NCBI RefSeq assembly: GCF_042679085.1
Contig: NZ_JBHTLQ010000020.1
Location: 1 to 64,000, forward strand
DNA from: Phenylobacterium conjunctum
GTDB lineage: Bacteria > Pseudomonadota > Alphaproteobacteria > Caulobacterales > Caulobacteraceae
Direction: 5' to 3'
DNA length: 64,000 bases
Shown: positions 35,348-43,152 of the stretch, piece by piece
Position numbering within the stretch: the stretch's first letter is position 1
How the letters are laid out: every line of letters starts with the position of its first letter
Translations under genes and position numbers: made by a program
The notes under the pieces: model-generated
Database searches by the model: none
Told to the model about the DNA's origin: nothing
What the model saw: only the letters and a program-made list of their open reading frames with translations

Positions 35348-35593
35348 TCAGCCGTTGGGCGTCTGTGACGCCGGGCCCTGCATCATCGGGCAGGGGCAAT
35401 CCTTGGCGGCGACGGCCGCGTCAGGTTTGGCGGTTCGGATCACCGGTCGGAAGACGTCGTGCGGGTTGGAGGGCGGGGGCCCCACCCGGTACTCATATTG
35501 CCCGTCTGGAGCCGAGGCCGCGAGGGCGGAAGTGCTCACGGCGGTGAGCGCGGCGACGCAGGCGGTCGCGGCAAAGAGCTTGGAAAGGTTCAT
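35348..35593 (-). CDS. Small secreted protein with Cys-Pro-Cys-Pro-Met-Met motif
   Basis: An 81-residue protein with a signal peptide (1-25). The mature part has Tyr-Glu-Tyr-Arg-Val-Gly-Pro-Pro-Pro-Ser and a C-terminal Asp-Cys-Pro-Cys-Pro-Met-Met, which could bind copper through sulphur ligands. Not assigned to a family. It lies 122 bp upstream of cusC on the same strand, within the long CopCD-CusCBA run. A periplasmic copper role is inferred from context. Confidence 0.7.
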   Translation of the reverse strand: MNLSKLFAATACVAALTAVSTSALAASAPDGQYEYRVGPPPSNPHDVFRPVIRTAKPDAAVAAKDCPCPMMQGPASQTPNG

Positions 35594-35717
35594 CGTAATC
35601 GTCCTGAATGACTGATGAGGCCGCGGGATTGCGGTCCTCTAGCCCACATGCGTCACGGCCTCAGAAGAGTGTCGGCCACGACCTGTGAGCGGGGCCCGCG
35701 CAGGTCGCGCGGACAGT

Positions 35718-36083
35718 TCAGGCGATCGATCTCGGTGGTCGCTCCGTCCGGGGCGGCGGGCGAGACTTCAACGGCAAGACCCGCTCGGCGACAACCAACG
35801 CCTTCGGCCGTGGGGCGACATAGACGTTCGCGGTCGGCAGCGCTGCGGTGACGCCGCACATCGTGGCGCAGGCCTGCGCGCATGCCTTGCCGTCCATCGC
35901 CTTCTTGCCGTGGTCGCAGCATGGGTCGGGGGCGTTTGGCGCGGCGTGATCGGCCGCCGTCGCCGCCATTACCATGCCAGCCATCTCGGCGCCCGCCTCG
36001 ACGCACGATCGCTGGGCGGCGGCGGCGGCGGCCGGGCTGTAGAGCAGGCCCAAGAGGGCGAAGAGGACGAGGAGACGCCGCAT
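35718..36083 (-). CDS. Secreted Cys/Met-containing protein
   Basis: A 121-residue protein with a signal peptide (about 1-22). The mature part holds Gly-Met-Val-Met, then Cys-Cys-Asp-His-Gly-Lys-Lys and Cys-Ala-Gln-Ala-Cys-Ala-Thr-Met-Cys, a likely metal-binding thiol cluster, followed by a Pro/Arg-rich tail. Small proteins of this kind are common in alphaproteobacterial copper clusters, often unnamed. It lies between copD and the small secreted protein, on the same strand. Confidence 0.7.
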   Translation of the reverse strand: MRRLLVLFALLGLLYSPAAAAAAQRSCVEAGAEMAGMVMAATAADHAAPNAPDPCCDHGKKAMDGKACAQACATMCGVTAALPTANVYVAPRPKALVVAERVLPLKSRPPPRTERPPRSIA

Positions 36084-36172
36084 CGCCGCGGAACCTACGC
36101 CGGCAAAGGGTCCAAGTCGACAGCCGCCCCGTTTCGGCGCGGCTGCGCCATGGCGGGAGGAGCGGCGGGCGT

Positions 36173-37102
36173 TCATTGCGCGGACACCGGCGCGAGCATG
36201 CCCAACCAGGCGATCACGCCCAGCACCAGGAAGGCCAGCGCCGTCTCGACCACAAGGCTTTGACGCAGGGCGGCCAGCGCCTCCTGTCGAGTTTCGTTGT
36301 TCTCTAGAGCGGCGCCGAGAGCCGGGGTCAGGCGGAACCGATTAGCCGCAGCCAATCCCAACATCCCGGCGAACAGCACCAGCTTCAAGAGGAGGAGTTG
36401 TCCGTAAGGCGTCGTCCAAAGGCCGCTGATGCGCGCAGGGCCCACCAGGAACCAGCTGTTGACCAGGCCTGTGCCGACAAGGACCGCTACGAGCCCGGAT
36501 CCAACGCCGGCGAAGCCGTGGAGGGCTCCATGCACGGCGTGATGATTTCTTGCGTCGCCCGTGGTCGGGTGAAGCAAGCCGAAGAAGACCACCAGCGCAC
36601 CGATCCAGACCCCGGCCGCGAGCGCGTGAAGAATGTCGGCTGTCAAATGAACCGGGCCGCCCGCTCCTTCGCTCGCCGCGCCATGGCCCATCCAGGCGAG
36701 ACTGGCGCTGACGACAGCGCCGAGGGTGGTGCAGAGCCAGAACAGGGGCCGGCCAGGGCGGAGCACGAGCACCGCGCTGAGCGCCAGCCCCGCGGCGACC
36801 GCGCGGACGATCGCCGCCTTGCCCAGCGACATGGTGGTGACGACGGCGGTCAGCGACGACAGTTTCAGGCCCTCAGAAATCGATCCTGCGAGGACTGACG
36901 TCTGCGCCGCCAGGCCGAGCAGGGTGGCGCCCAAAAGGGCGCCAGCGCTCCATCCCAGTAAGGACCGGGACCAGTTCAATTGCGCCCCGGATCCAGGACC
37001 CGCGCTGGGCAGGGCGTAGATCAGGAAGAGCGATGATCCAAAAAGGATCATCGCCCCTGCGAACTGAACCAGCCTGAGGAAGATGACCGCAGGCTCAAGC
37101 AC
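36173..37102 (-). CDS. copD: Copper resistance membrane protein CopD
   Basis: A 309-residue membrane protein with about eight spans and the CopD/PcoD pattern: Leu-Val-Gln-Phe-Ala-Gly-Ala-Met-Ile-Leu-Phe-Gly-Ser near the start, Gly-His-Gly-Ala in a loop, then Asp-Ile-Leu-His-Ala-Leu-Ala-Ala-Gly-Val-Trp-Ile-Gly, with conserved His residues. The C-terminal CopD domain contains Leu-Leu-Leu-Lys-Leu. CopD takes periplasmic copper from CopC across the inner membrane. It starts 3 bp after copC ends. Confidence 0.94.
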   Translation of the reverse strand: MLEPAVIFLRLVQFAGAMILFGSSLFLIYALPSAGPGSGAQLNWSRSLLGWSAGALLGATLLGLAAQTSVLAGSISEGLKLSSLTAVVTTMSLGKAAIVRAVAAGLALSAVLVLRPGRPLFWLCTTLGAVVSASLAWMGHGAASEGAGGPVHLTADILHALAAGVWIGALVVFFGLLHPTTGDARNHHAVHGALHGFAGVGSGLVAVLVGTGLVNSWFLVGPARISGLWTTPYGQLLLLKLVLFAGMLGLAAANRFRLTPALGAALENNETRQEALAALRQSLVVETALAFLVLGVIAWLGMLAPVSAQ

Positions 37103-37105
37103 GTT

Positions 37106-37468
37106 CTATTTCACCGTAAAGGCGAGGTCGCCATTCATCTTGTGGCCGTCGGAGGACGCGGCATGCCAGGTGACCTTGTAGGCGCCGGCCATCAGCGCGC
37201 CCTGGGGCGTGCCGACGATGGACAAGCCGTCCTTCGAGACCGTGGTCTTCACCGGCATCTTCATGCCGCCGCCCATCTCCAGCTCGAATCCGGAGAAAGC
37301 CGGCGTCAGCTTTTCGTTGAAGGTGAGCGTGATCGTCTTCGGCGCAGCCACCGTAACATTGGCGGCCGGGTTCGACTTGACCAGGTGGGCGTGGGCCGAG
37401 GCGGTCCCGGCGACCAGCAAGGCTGCGCCCGCGACGAGGCCGGCGATGGAAAGGCTTCTGTGATTCAT
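37106..37468 (-). CDS. copC: Periplasmic copper-binding protein CopC
   Basis: A 120-residue CopC with a signal peptide cut before His-Ala-His-Leu, leaving the N-terminal His of the Cu(II) site. The second site residues lie in Ser-Ser-Asp-Gly-His-Lys near the end. A short Met-containing loop (Met-Gly-Gly-Gly-Met-Lys-Met) could add a Cu(I) site. It delivers copper to CopD. It is the first gene of the CopCD-CusCBA run, so the promoter should be in 37469-37743; no CueR box was seen there. Confidence 0.95.
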   Translation of the reverse strand: MNHRSLSIAGLVAGAALLVAGTASAHAHLVKSNPAANVTVAAPKTITLTFNEKLTPAFSGFELEMGGGMKMPVKTTVSKDGLSIVGTPQGALMAGAYKVTWHAASSDGHKMNGDLAFTVK

Positions 37469-37743
37469 TGGGTATCCCCGAGGTTTGAACGCTGTCCCTT
37501 GAGAGAATACGCAGCGCCTTGCCATTTCCCCTCATGCGACCTCTGCGACCGCAGGACGCAAGTGGGAAGCCTGGGCACATAGTCCGCATAACGGGCCCGC
37601 CGCGCCTGCTGACCAACTTCCGATCCTGCGTGCTCTTGTGCATCGCGGCTCCGGCTTTGAACCTCGGCCATGAAGCGGCGTTGTAGTCGATAGATCTGCG
37701 GCGAAGCCACAATCTAGAAAATGAGTCGGACAGGAGAGGTGAC

Positions 37744-38241
37744 GTGGAGGCAGAGCACAAGGGTGGGGGGTCAATGGATCGCCAGATGATGCAGCATCAC
37801 TACAAGATGCTGGCGCTCAATCTCGCCTTGAGCTTCGTCATCATGTATGTCGCCATGTTCGCGATGATCTCGAGTTGGGGCGAGTTCGTTCAGAACATCA
37901 ACTTCTTCTATATGGCGCTGGTGATGTGGGCGCCGATGGCGGTTGTGATGCTGCTGACAATGAAGTCGATGTACAAAAACACCAAGCTCAACCTCCTGCT
38001 GTACGTCGCCTTCGCCATGGTGTTCGTCCTTTCGTTCGCAGGAATACGCGCGCAGGGGTTCGTAGGCGACCGGCAGTTCGTTCGATCAATGATACCGCAC
38101 CACTCCGGTGCGATTTTGATGTGCAGCCAGGCACCCATCAAGGATGCTGAGATCCGCGAACTTTGCTTCGGCCCCAATGGGATCGTGGAATCCCAGAAGC
38201 GCGAGATCGCGCAAATGAAAGCTATTCTGAAGCGCCTTTAG
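37744..38241 (+). CDS. Membrane-anchored DUF305 protein
   Basis: A 165-residue protein from a GTG at 37744 with an excellent ribosome site (AGGAGAGG). ATG 37774 also has a G-rich leader. Three membrane segments lie at about 23-45, 55-74 and 81-101. The C-terminal DUF305 part has Ser-Met-Ile-Pro-His-His-Ser-Gly-Ala-Ile and a Cys-containing segment. It is likely an envelope copper-binding protein. It is transcribed away from copC. Confidence 0.85.
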   Translation: MEAEHKGGGSMDRQMMQHHYKMLALNLALSFVIMYVAMFAMISSWGEFVQNINFFYMALVMWAPMAVVMLLTMKSMYKNTKLNLLLYVAFAMVFVLSFAGIRAQGFVGDRQFVRSMIPHHSGAILMCSQAPIKDAEIRELCFGPNGIVESQKREIAQMKAILKRL

Positions 38242-38380
38242 CTTCACGCGCCCAAATGCTCTTGTTTAGGTCGGCCAGCCTCACGATCGATCTCCCCGCC
38301 AGCTCAGCCGTCGCCGCGCGCGGGCGACTAACGGAGCGCCGGCTGAGCGGTTGGGCTCACGCGCCAGATGGATCAGACAC

Positions 38381-38530
38381 CTAGTGTCCTGGTTCAGAAG
38401 TTCGTTGGGTTATTGTAGACACAGAAGCGTTCGATGGAGGCGAGGATGTCATCGGCGGACATGGTCCACGTGAAGCGCTTTGGATCGGCGTTGTGGGCCT
38501 CGATGAAGAAGTCGCCGACGGCCCTATGAG
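38381..38530 (-). mobile_element. IS630-family remnant, 3' end
   Basis: On the minus strand the last ~45 codons read like the C-terminus of an IS630 transposase: Gly-Asp-Phe, then His-Asn-Ala-Asp-Pro-Lys, and Ser-Ala-Asp-Asp-Ile-Leu-Ala-Ser-Ile-Glu-Arg-Phe, stop at 38394-38396. Next to it CTAGTGTCCTGGTTCAG resembles an IS end at a TA target. The rest of the transposase is missing; the frame upstream (to 38756) does not look like transposase. It is an inactive fragment beside the hipBA genes. Confidence 0.6.
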
Positions 38531-38681
38531 GCCAACCATCAACTTTGCGTTGGCCGACAACGCTCGCGGTCTGGCGACGCTCCGCTATGCGCCACACCCC
38601 CAAAGCGGCGCAGTTTGTACCCGACCTCACTAATGCGACGCACCGGCGCGGCAAGCTGATTCCGAAACGGGCCATGTTTGG

Positions 38682-38719
38682 CCTATTTGGTTGACAAAAT
38701 AGGTGTAAACGGCCATATA
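38682..38719 (+). promoter_or_regulatory. hipBA promoter and operator
   Basis: TTGACA (38691-38696) and CATATA (38714-38719) are 17 bp apart, a strong sigma-70-type promoter. The inverted repeat CCTATTT (38682-38688), 8-bp gap, AAATAGG (38697-38703) surrounds the -35 box. This arm-N8-arm layout is like E. coli HipB operators. The predicted transcription start is near 38726, so the hipB ATG at 38727 would be almost leaderless. Confidence 0.65.
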
Positions 38720-38726
38720 CGGCCTC

Positions 38727-39047
38727 ATGTTGAAGACCCCACAGGAGCTCCTCCATGAACTCGGCGAGGCTATCCGGGCACGTCGGATCGGGCAGGGCTG
38801 GTCACAGAATGAAGCCGCTTCGCGGGCCGGCATCGGTCTTCGCACCTGGCGGCGCCTGGAAATCGACGGGCAGGCGACGATAGACACCCTGGTCAATGCC
38901 GCCATCGCCCTGAGGTGCGAGGAGGGGCTGTCCCAGCTCTTCCCGGCGCCGGCCGCCAGCAGTCTCGACGATCTCCTCACGCGACAGGCTTCAGCGGCGA
39001 AGCCCAGGCCCCGTCAGCGCGCGCGCCGACACGGAAAGTCCCCATGA
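38727..39047 (+). CDS. hipB: HipB-like XRE antitoxin
   Basis: A 106-residue protein. The HTH_XRE domain (about 8-68) has Gly-Glu-Ala-Ile-Arg-Ala-Arg-Arg, then Trp-Ser-Gln-Asn-Glu-Ala-Ala, and Gly-Ile-Gly-Leu-Arg-Thr-Trp-Arg-Arg-Leu-Glu. A disordered basic tail (about 78-106) could contact HipA. The stop overlaps the hipA ATG (ATGA). It should neutralise HipA and repress the operon. Confidence 0.85.
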   Translation: MLKTPQELLHELGEAIRARRIGQGWSQNEAASRAGIGLRTWRRLEIDGQATIDTLVNAAIALRCEEGLSQLFPAPAASSLDDLLTRQASAAKPRPRQRARRHGKSP

Positions 39048-40303
39048 AGCTGGCGCCCGGCACGCCGCTCTCCATCTCGCTCGCCTTCGATCCGATCCGG
39101 CCGCGCCTGCCTGTCGGACGCCTCGCCATCGACGCTGGCCTGGCGCAGCTGGAGTGGTCCCGGGAGGTGATCGCGCGCAAGCTGATTGTTGCGGGGCTCT
39201 TGTACCCGCCCGAGGTCGGGCTGCAGGCGGCGCGCGGACGCGCCTTTGACGGGCTTCACGGTTTCCTTGCCGACAGCCTGCCCGAGGGGTGGGGCTACCT
39301 GTTGATGCGCAAGCGCCTCGCCAAGCTGGGCGTCGACATCGCGAGCCTGACGCCGCTGGAGCGTCTCGCCCTGATCGGCGATCACGGCCGCGGCGCCTTG
39401 GTGTTCGAGCCCTCGACCACGCCGCCCGAGGATGTGGAGACTCTGGATCTCGACGTCTTGGCCGAGCAGGCCACGGCGCTGCTGACCGGCGAGGAAGCCC
39501 GTTTGGCCGACACCCTGGCGGGCCTGGCTGGCGGCTCTGGCGGCGCGCGGCCGAAGGTGCATGTGGGTTTCGATGGCCAAGGGGGCGTCTCGGTGGGCGA
39601 GGGGGAGATCGCGGCCGGCCACGTCGCCTGGCTAGTGAAATTCCGCGCGCCCGAGGACCCGATCGACATCGGCCCCATCGAGGAAGCCTATGCCGCGATG
39701 GCCGAGGCGGCCGGCTTAAAGCTGAGCGCGCACCGTCTGATCGAGGCCCGACATGGCCCCGGCTATTTCGCGGCGGAACGGTTTGACCGGACTGATGGCG
39801 GAGGACGACTGCACATGTTGTCGTTGGCCGGCGCCATCGAGGCGCCCGCCAGCGTGCCATCGGCCAGCTATGACATGTTCCTGCGAGCAACGAGGGCGAT
39901 CACCCGCCGGGCCGACGATGTGGCGGCGGCGTTCCGGCGGATGGTGTTCAACGTCCTGACCTCCAACCGCGACGACCACACGCGCCAGCACGCCTATCTG
40001 ATGGATTCTGCGGGGGACTGGCGGCTGGCGCCAGCCTACGACTTGACCTATTCGCCAGGGCCCGGCGGCGAGCACTACATGGACATCGCGGGCGAAGGGC
40101 GACGGCCGACACGCGCCCATATCACGGGCCTTGGCGAAAAGCACAGTTATACCCCCAGACAGGTCTCCGCGGTGATCGACGAGGTCCGAGCTGCGGTCGC
40201 TGATTGGCCCACGCTCGCGAAGCAATCCGGCGTCACCGTGGCCTCGGCCAGGACCATTGGCGAGGCGCACGCGAGGGTCTGGGCGGATTTCGAGCCGAGG
40301 TAG
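39044..40303 (+). CDS. hipA: HipA-family kinase toxin
   Basis: A 419-residue HipA-type Ser/Thr kinase. An N-terminal subdomain (about 1-110) with Phe-Ala-Asp-Ser-Leu-Pro-Glu-Gly-Trp-Gly is typical of HipA. The kinase core has Gly-Gly-Ser-Gly-Gly-Ala-Arg-Pro-Lys (P-loop-like), Trp-Leu-Val-Lys-Phe with the ATP-binding Lys, Arg-Phe-Asp-Arg, Ser-Asn-Arg-Asp-Asp-His as catalytic loop (Asn-x-Asp) and Leu-Ala-Pro-Ala-Tyr-Asp. HipA enzymes phosphorylate glutamyl-tRNA synthetase or related targets to cause dormancy. All key motifs are present, so it should be active. Confidence 0.92.
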   Translation: MKLAPGTPLSISLAFDPIRPRLPVGRLAIDAGLAQLEWSREVIARKLIVAGLLYPPEVGLQAARGRAFDGLHGFLADSLPEGWGYLLMRKRLAKLGVDIASLTPLERLALIGDHGRGALVFEPSTTPPEDVETLDLDVLAEQATALLTGEEARLADTLAGLAGGSGGARPKVHVGFDGQGGVSVGEGEIAAGHVAWLVKFRAPEDPIDIGPIEEAYAAMAEAAGLKLSAHRLIEARHGPGYFAAERFDRTDGGGRLHMLSLAGAIEAPASVPSASYDMFLRATRAITRRADDVAAAFRRMVFNVLTSNRDDHTRQHAYLMDSAGDWRLAPAYDLTYSPGPGGEHYMDIAGEGRRPTRAHITGLGEKHSYTPRQVSAVIDEVRAAVADWPTLAKQSGVTVASARTIGEAHARVWADFEPR

Positions 40304-40541
40304 AGGACGTGGAATTATCGATAATGTCGAAAACTGGGCTGGCCCGGGCCCAAAAATTGTTGCGCCTAAGGTTCGTTATCGGAAATTGCCAAGCAATATC
40401 AGCAACATAGAGCGAGACAGAAATACCCTCTTCTTGAATGACGCGCCAGACGCTTGGCGAGAGCGGATCGATCCGGCCGCCTCGGGGCCAGGCTCCTCGC
40501 GAAGTTCGTTGGCCGCGGTCTGACGTGCGCGAATAAGCGGC
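40304..40541. other. Gap between hipA and the metal-regulated promoter
   Basis: About 240 bp without a supported gene. Base composition is less GC-rich in 40310-40440, as often seen at insertion boundaries. Short open frames lack a ribosome site. A hipBA terminator is expected here but I could not define one. Confidence 0.35.
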
Positions 40542-40572
40542 TTGATCCTCTAGCGGCTTGAGGTCGTAGGCT
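40542..40572 (+). promoter_or_regulatory. MerR-type promoter 1 (TTGATC, 19-bp spacer)
   Basis: TTGATC (40542-40547), 19-bp spacer CTCTAGCGGCTTGAGGTCG, then TAGGCT (40567-40572). The same -35 and the start of the same spacer appear at 46906-46936 (minus strand) and 46979-47009. Position and spacing match PbrR/CadR/ZntR promoters, where the dyad CTCTAG-x3-CT(A/T)GAG follows the -35. The gene start is 26 bp downstream. Confidence 0.7.
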
Positions 40573-40597
40573 TCCCGGCCTTCGGAGGCCGAACCTG

Positions 40598-41950
40598 ATG
40601 GCCGAGAGCATCCTGCTCGATACGCGCAGAGCCGCCAAAGCCGATCGGGCGGGCATTGAACGCCGCCAGCGCGCCCGCCTCGCCGACATGGTCGCGTTTG
40701 CGCGCCAGCATTCGCCCTACTACCGCGAGCTCTACCGCGATCTTCCGGACCGCATCGAAGATCCGTGCGGCCTCCCGGTCACTGATAAGAAGACGCTGAT
40801 GGAGCGCTTCGACGACTGGTGCACAGACCGCGCGGTAACGCTCGAAGCCGTGGAGGCCGTCGTCGACGACCCGGCTCGGATCGGTGAGCGGTTCCTGGGA
40901 AAGTACACGCTCTACACCACGTCGGGCACGACCGGTCGGCGCGGGATATTCCTGGCCGACGATCGCACGATGGCGGTCGTGACCGCGATGATGCTCCGCT
41001 GGATCGGTGGCTGGCTGAGTCCCGGCGATATCCTCAGGATCATCGCGCGGCGCGGGCGGACTGCGATGGTCATGGCGACGGGCGGCCACTTCGCCTCGGC
41101 GGTCGCCGCCGCCCGCCTCAAAAAACGGCAGGGGAAGCGCCTCGAGGTGCTTTCGGCCCACATGCCGATGACTGAACTGGTCGATCGTCTGAACCGTTTC
41201 CAGCCGGCGATGCTTGCGCCCTATGCCAGCATCGCCGCTATGCTCGCCAACGAGCAGGAGGCCGGCCGGCTCGCCATCCATCCCGTGCTCCTGGCGCTTT
41301 CGGCCGAGGGCCTGCCACAGGCCGAATACGGCCGGATCGCCCGGGCGTTCGACGCCAAGGTGGGCAACAGCTACGCCGCCTCGGAATGCGTGTTCATGAG
41401 CGCGATGTGCGGCGAAGGCTGGCTGCACGTCAATGCGGACTGGGTGGTGTTCGAGCCCGTCGATGCGAACCATCAACCCGTCGCGCCAGGCGAGCCGTCG
41501 CACACGGTCCTGATCAGCAACCTCGCCAACCGCGTGCAGCCTATCCTGCGCTACGACCTCGGCGACAGCGTGGTGCAGCGGCCCGACCCCTGCCCATGCG
41601 GGAACCCCCTGCCCGCAATCCGCGTGCAAGGGCGCTCCGCCGACGTTCTCACCTTCCGCACACCGCGCGGCGAGGTCAGAATTGCGCCGCTGGCGCTCAG
41701 TCAGCCGATCGAAGCTGTCCGCGGGATCACGCTCTTCCAGATCGCGCAAACCGCGCCGGAAACGCTCGAATTGCGCCTGCAAGTCGCGTCGACGGCGAAC
41801 GAGGACGCGGTCTGGCGCGAGGCCGAGACTGGCCTGCGCAAGGTGCTTGCCGCGCACGGGCTCGAACAGGTCGCGCTCGAGCGCGGCGGCGACCCGCCGG
41901 AGCAGGGGCATGGCGGCAAGTTTCGCGAGGTTATCCCGCTCGCGGACTGA
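40598..41950 (+). CDS. Adenylate-forming enzyme (F390 synthetase/PaaK-like)
   Basis: A 450-residue member of the adenylate-forming (ANL) superfamily, closest in layout to phenylacetate-CoA ligase and F390-synthetase-related proteins. The ATP-binding loop is Thr-Thr-Ser-Gly-Thr-Thr-Gly-Arg-Arg-Gly at about 108-117. Later motifs are Tyr-Ala-Ala-Ser-Glu-Cys and Leu-Arg-Tyr-Asp-Leu-Gly-Asp, followed by Cys-Pro-Cys-Gly. It should activate a carboxylic acid as an adenylate; the substrate is unknown. Its promoter carries a heavy-metal MerR-type operator, an unexpected control for such an enzyme. Confidence 0.82.
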   Translation: MAESILLDTRRAAKADRAGIERRQRARLADMVAFARQHSPYYRELYRDLPDRIEDPCGLPVTDKKTLMERFDDWCTDRAVTLEAVEAVVDDPARIGERFLGKYTLYTTSGTTGRRGIFLADDRTMAVVTAMMLRWIGGWLSPGDILRIIARRGRTAMVMATGGHFASAVAAARLKKRQGKRLEVLSAHMPMTELVDRLNRFQPAMLAPYASIAAMLANEQEAGRLAIHPVLLALSAEGLPQAEYGRIARAFDAKVGNSYAASECVFMSAMCGEGWLHVNADWVVFEPVDANHQPVAPGEPSHTVLISNLANRVQPILRYDLGDSVVQRPDPCPCGNPLPAIRVQGRSADVLTFRTPRGEVRIAPLALSQPIEAVRGITLFQIAQTAPETLELRLQVASTANEDAVWREAETGLRKVLAAHGLEQVALERGGDPPEQGHGGKFREVIPLAD

Positions 41951-42184
41951 TCCCTGGCGGGCTCGGACAGCTACTCACCCTGCCTGAGCCGCCGCGCTAC
42001 GACGACCCGTCCATAGGCGCCGACGTTGGCCGGGCGAGGAGTTGGTGAGCTGTGGCCGAACCGGCCTTTCCCGCTCTCGCGCGCAGGCTTGATCTCGGTC
42101 AAGGCGGCCGTTGCCGCGCGGCGCAGGATTGTATGGAGCCGGCGAGGTGGGCTCCCCGGACATCCCGAGCGGAGGTGTACTCAA

Positions 42185-42592
42185 ATGTGTCTATCGACAA
42201 CCGCATACGCCTTCGCGGCGACGGTGGCGGCCTTCGGCCTGGCTGGCGGCGCCCTGGCGCAGCCCGGACCGGGCATGATGAACCACATGAGCGGCCATCC
42301 CATGATGATGCATCGCGGCATGATGATGGGGAACGGGAACTGGTGCGGCGGCTGCGGCTACATGGGTCCCGGCTGGTCCTCGCAGCGTTCGAACCTGAAT
42401 CTCAGCGCCGCCGACGTCAGGGCGTACATGGAGCGCTACCTCCAGTACGAGGGCAACCCGCGGGTGAAGCTGGGTTCCGTGAAGGAGACGGACGCCAACA
42501 CGATCACCGCCGACGTCGTGACCACGGAGGGCGCGGCGCTCGTCCAGCGCTACGTGTTCGACCGTCAGACCGGCGCCTTCCGGCCCGGCTAG
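42185..42592 (+). CDS. Secreted Met/His/Cys-rich protein
   Basis: A 135-residue protein with a signal peptide (about 1-25). The mature N-terminus is a Met/His array (Met-Met-Asn-His-Met-Ser-Gly-His-Pro-Met-Met-Met-His) followed by Trp-Cys-Gly-Gly-Cys-Gly-Tyr. The C-terminal 75 residues look like a small alpha/beta domain with Leu-Ser-Ala-Ala-Asp-Val and Ala-Leu-Val-Gln-Arg-Tyr-Val. A perfect ribosome site (GGAGGTG) precedes ATG 42185. It probably binds soft metals in the periplasm. A DUF302 gene follows 9 bp later. Confidence 0.72.
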   Translation: MCLSTTAYAFAATVAAFGLAGGALAQPGPGMMNHMSGHPMMMHRGMMMGNGNWCGGCGYMGPGWSSQRSNLNLSAADVRAYMERYLQYEGNPRVKLGSVKETDANTITADVVTTEGAALVQRYVFDRQTGAFRPG

Positions 42593-42601
42593 GAGATCGA
42601 A

Positions 42602-43114
42602 GTGGCCTACTACTTCGCGACGACCCTGCCCGTCGCCTTTGAGGAAGCCGTGCAGCGCGCGACCGACGCCCTGAAGGCGGAGGGGTTCGGCGTGATCACG
42701 CAGATCGATGTCCGGGCGACCTTCAAGGACAAGCTGGGCGTCGATTTCCGCGACCACCGCATCCTCGGCGCGTGCAACCCAGCCATGGCGCATGAGGCCC
42801 TTCAGCTGGAAGACAAGGTCGGCGCGATGCTGCCGTGCCACGTCGTCGTGCAGGCGCTCGGTCCTCGGAGGACGGAGGTGGCGGCGATCGATCCGGTCGC
42901 GTCGATGCAGGCCATCGACAATCCGCAGCTGAAGCTGGCCGCGGCCCAGGTGCAGGCGCGGCTGAAGCGGGTCGTCGAAGGCCTCAGCGCCGCCTGTCCC
43001 CTCCTGGAGCAGGAGCTCGATCGGGAGCTTGCGGATGGCGGCCCGGCGGGCGATCCGCCCTCGCTCACCGAACCCGCCGGCGGGGCCCGCGACTGCTGCG
43101 GACCCGCCCCCTAG
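42602..43114 (+). CDS. DUF302 domain protein
   Basis: A 170-residue protein from a GTG. The first 130 residues match DUF302: Tyr-Tyr-Phe-Ala-Thr-Thr at the start, Ala-Leu-Lys-Ala-Glu-Gly-Phe-Gly-Val-Ile-Thr, Ile-Asp-Val-Arg-Ala-Thr-Phe-Lys-Asp-Lys-Leu-Gly, and Ile-Leu-Gly-Ala-Cys-Asn-Pro. The C-terminus adds a Cys-containing tail (Asp-Cys-Cys-Gly-Pro). DUF302 proteins often occur with metal or sulphur genes; their biochemistry is unknown. It is co-transcribed with the Met/His-rich protein. Confidence 0.88.
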   Translation: MAYYFATTLPVAFEEAVQRATDALKAEGFGVITQIDVRATFKDKLGVDFRDHRILGACNPAMAHEALQLEDKVGAMLPCHVVVQALGPRRTEVAAIDPVASMQAIDNPQLKLAAAQVQARLKRVVEGLSAACPLLEQELDRELADGGPAGDPPSLTEPAGGARDCCGPAP

Positions 43115-43152
43115 GCCGCCGTGATCGCCTCGAAGGAAGCGCAGGAAGTGGC

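Noticed and set aside
38302..38348. Inverted repeat GCTCAGCCG...CGGCTGAGC with a nested stem
   Set aside because: Possible terminator after the DUF305 gene, but the long spacer makes the fold uncertain, so it was not listed as a feature.
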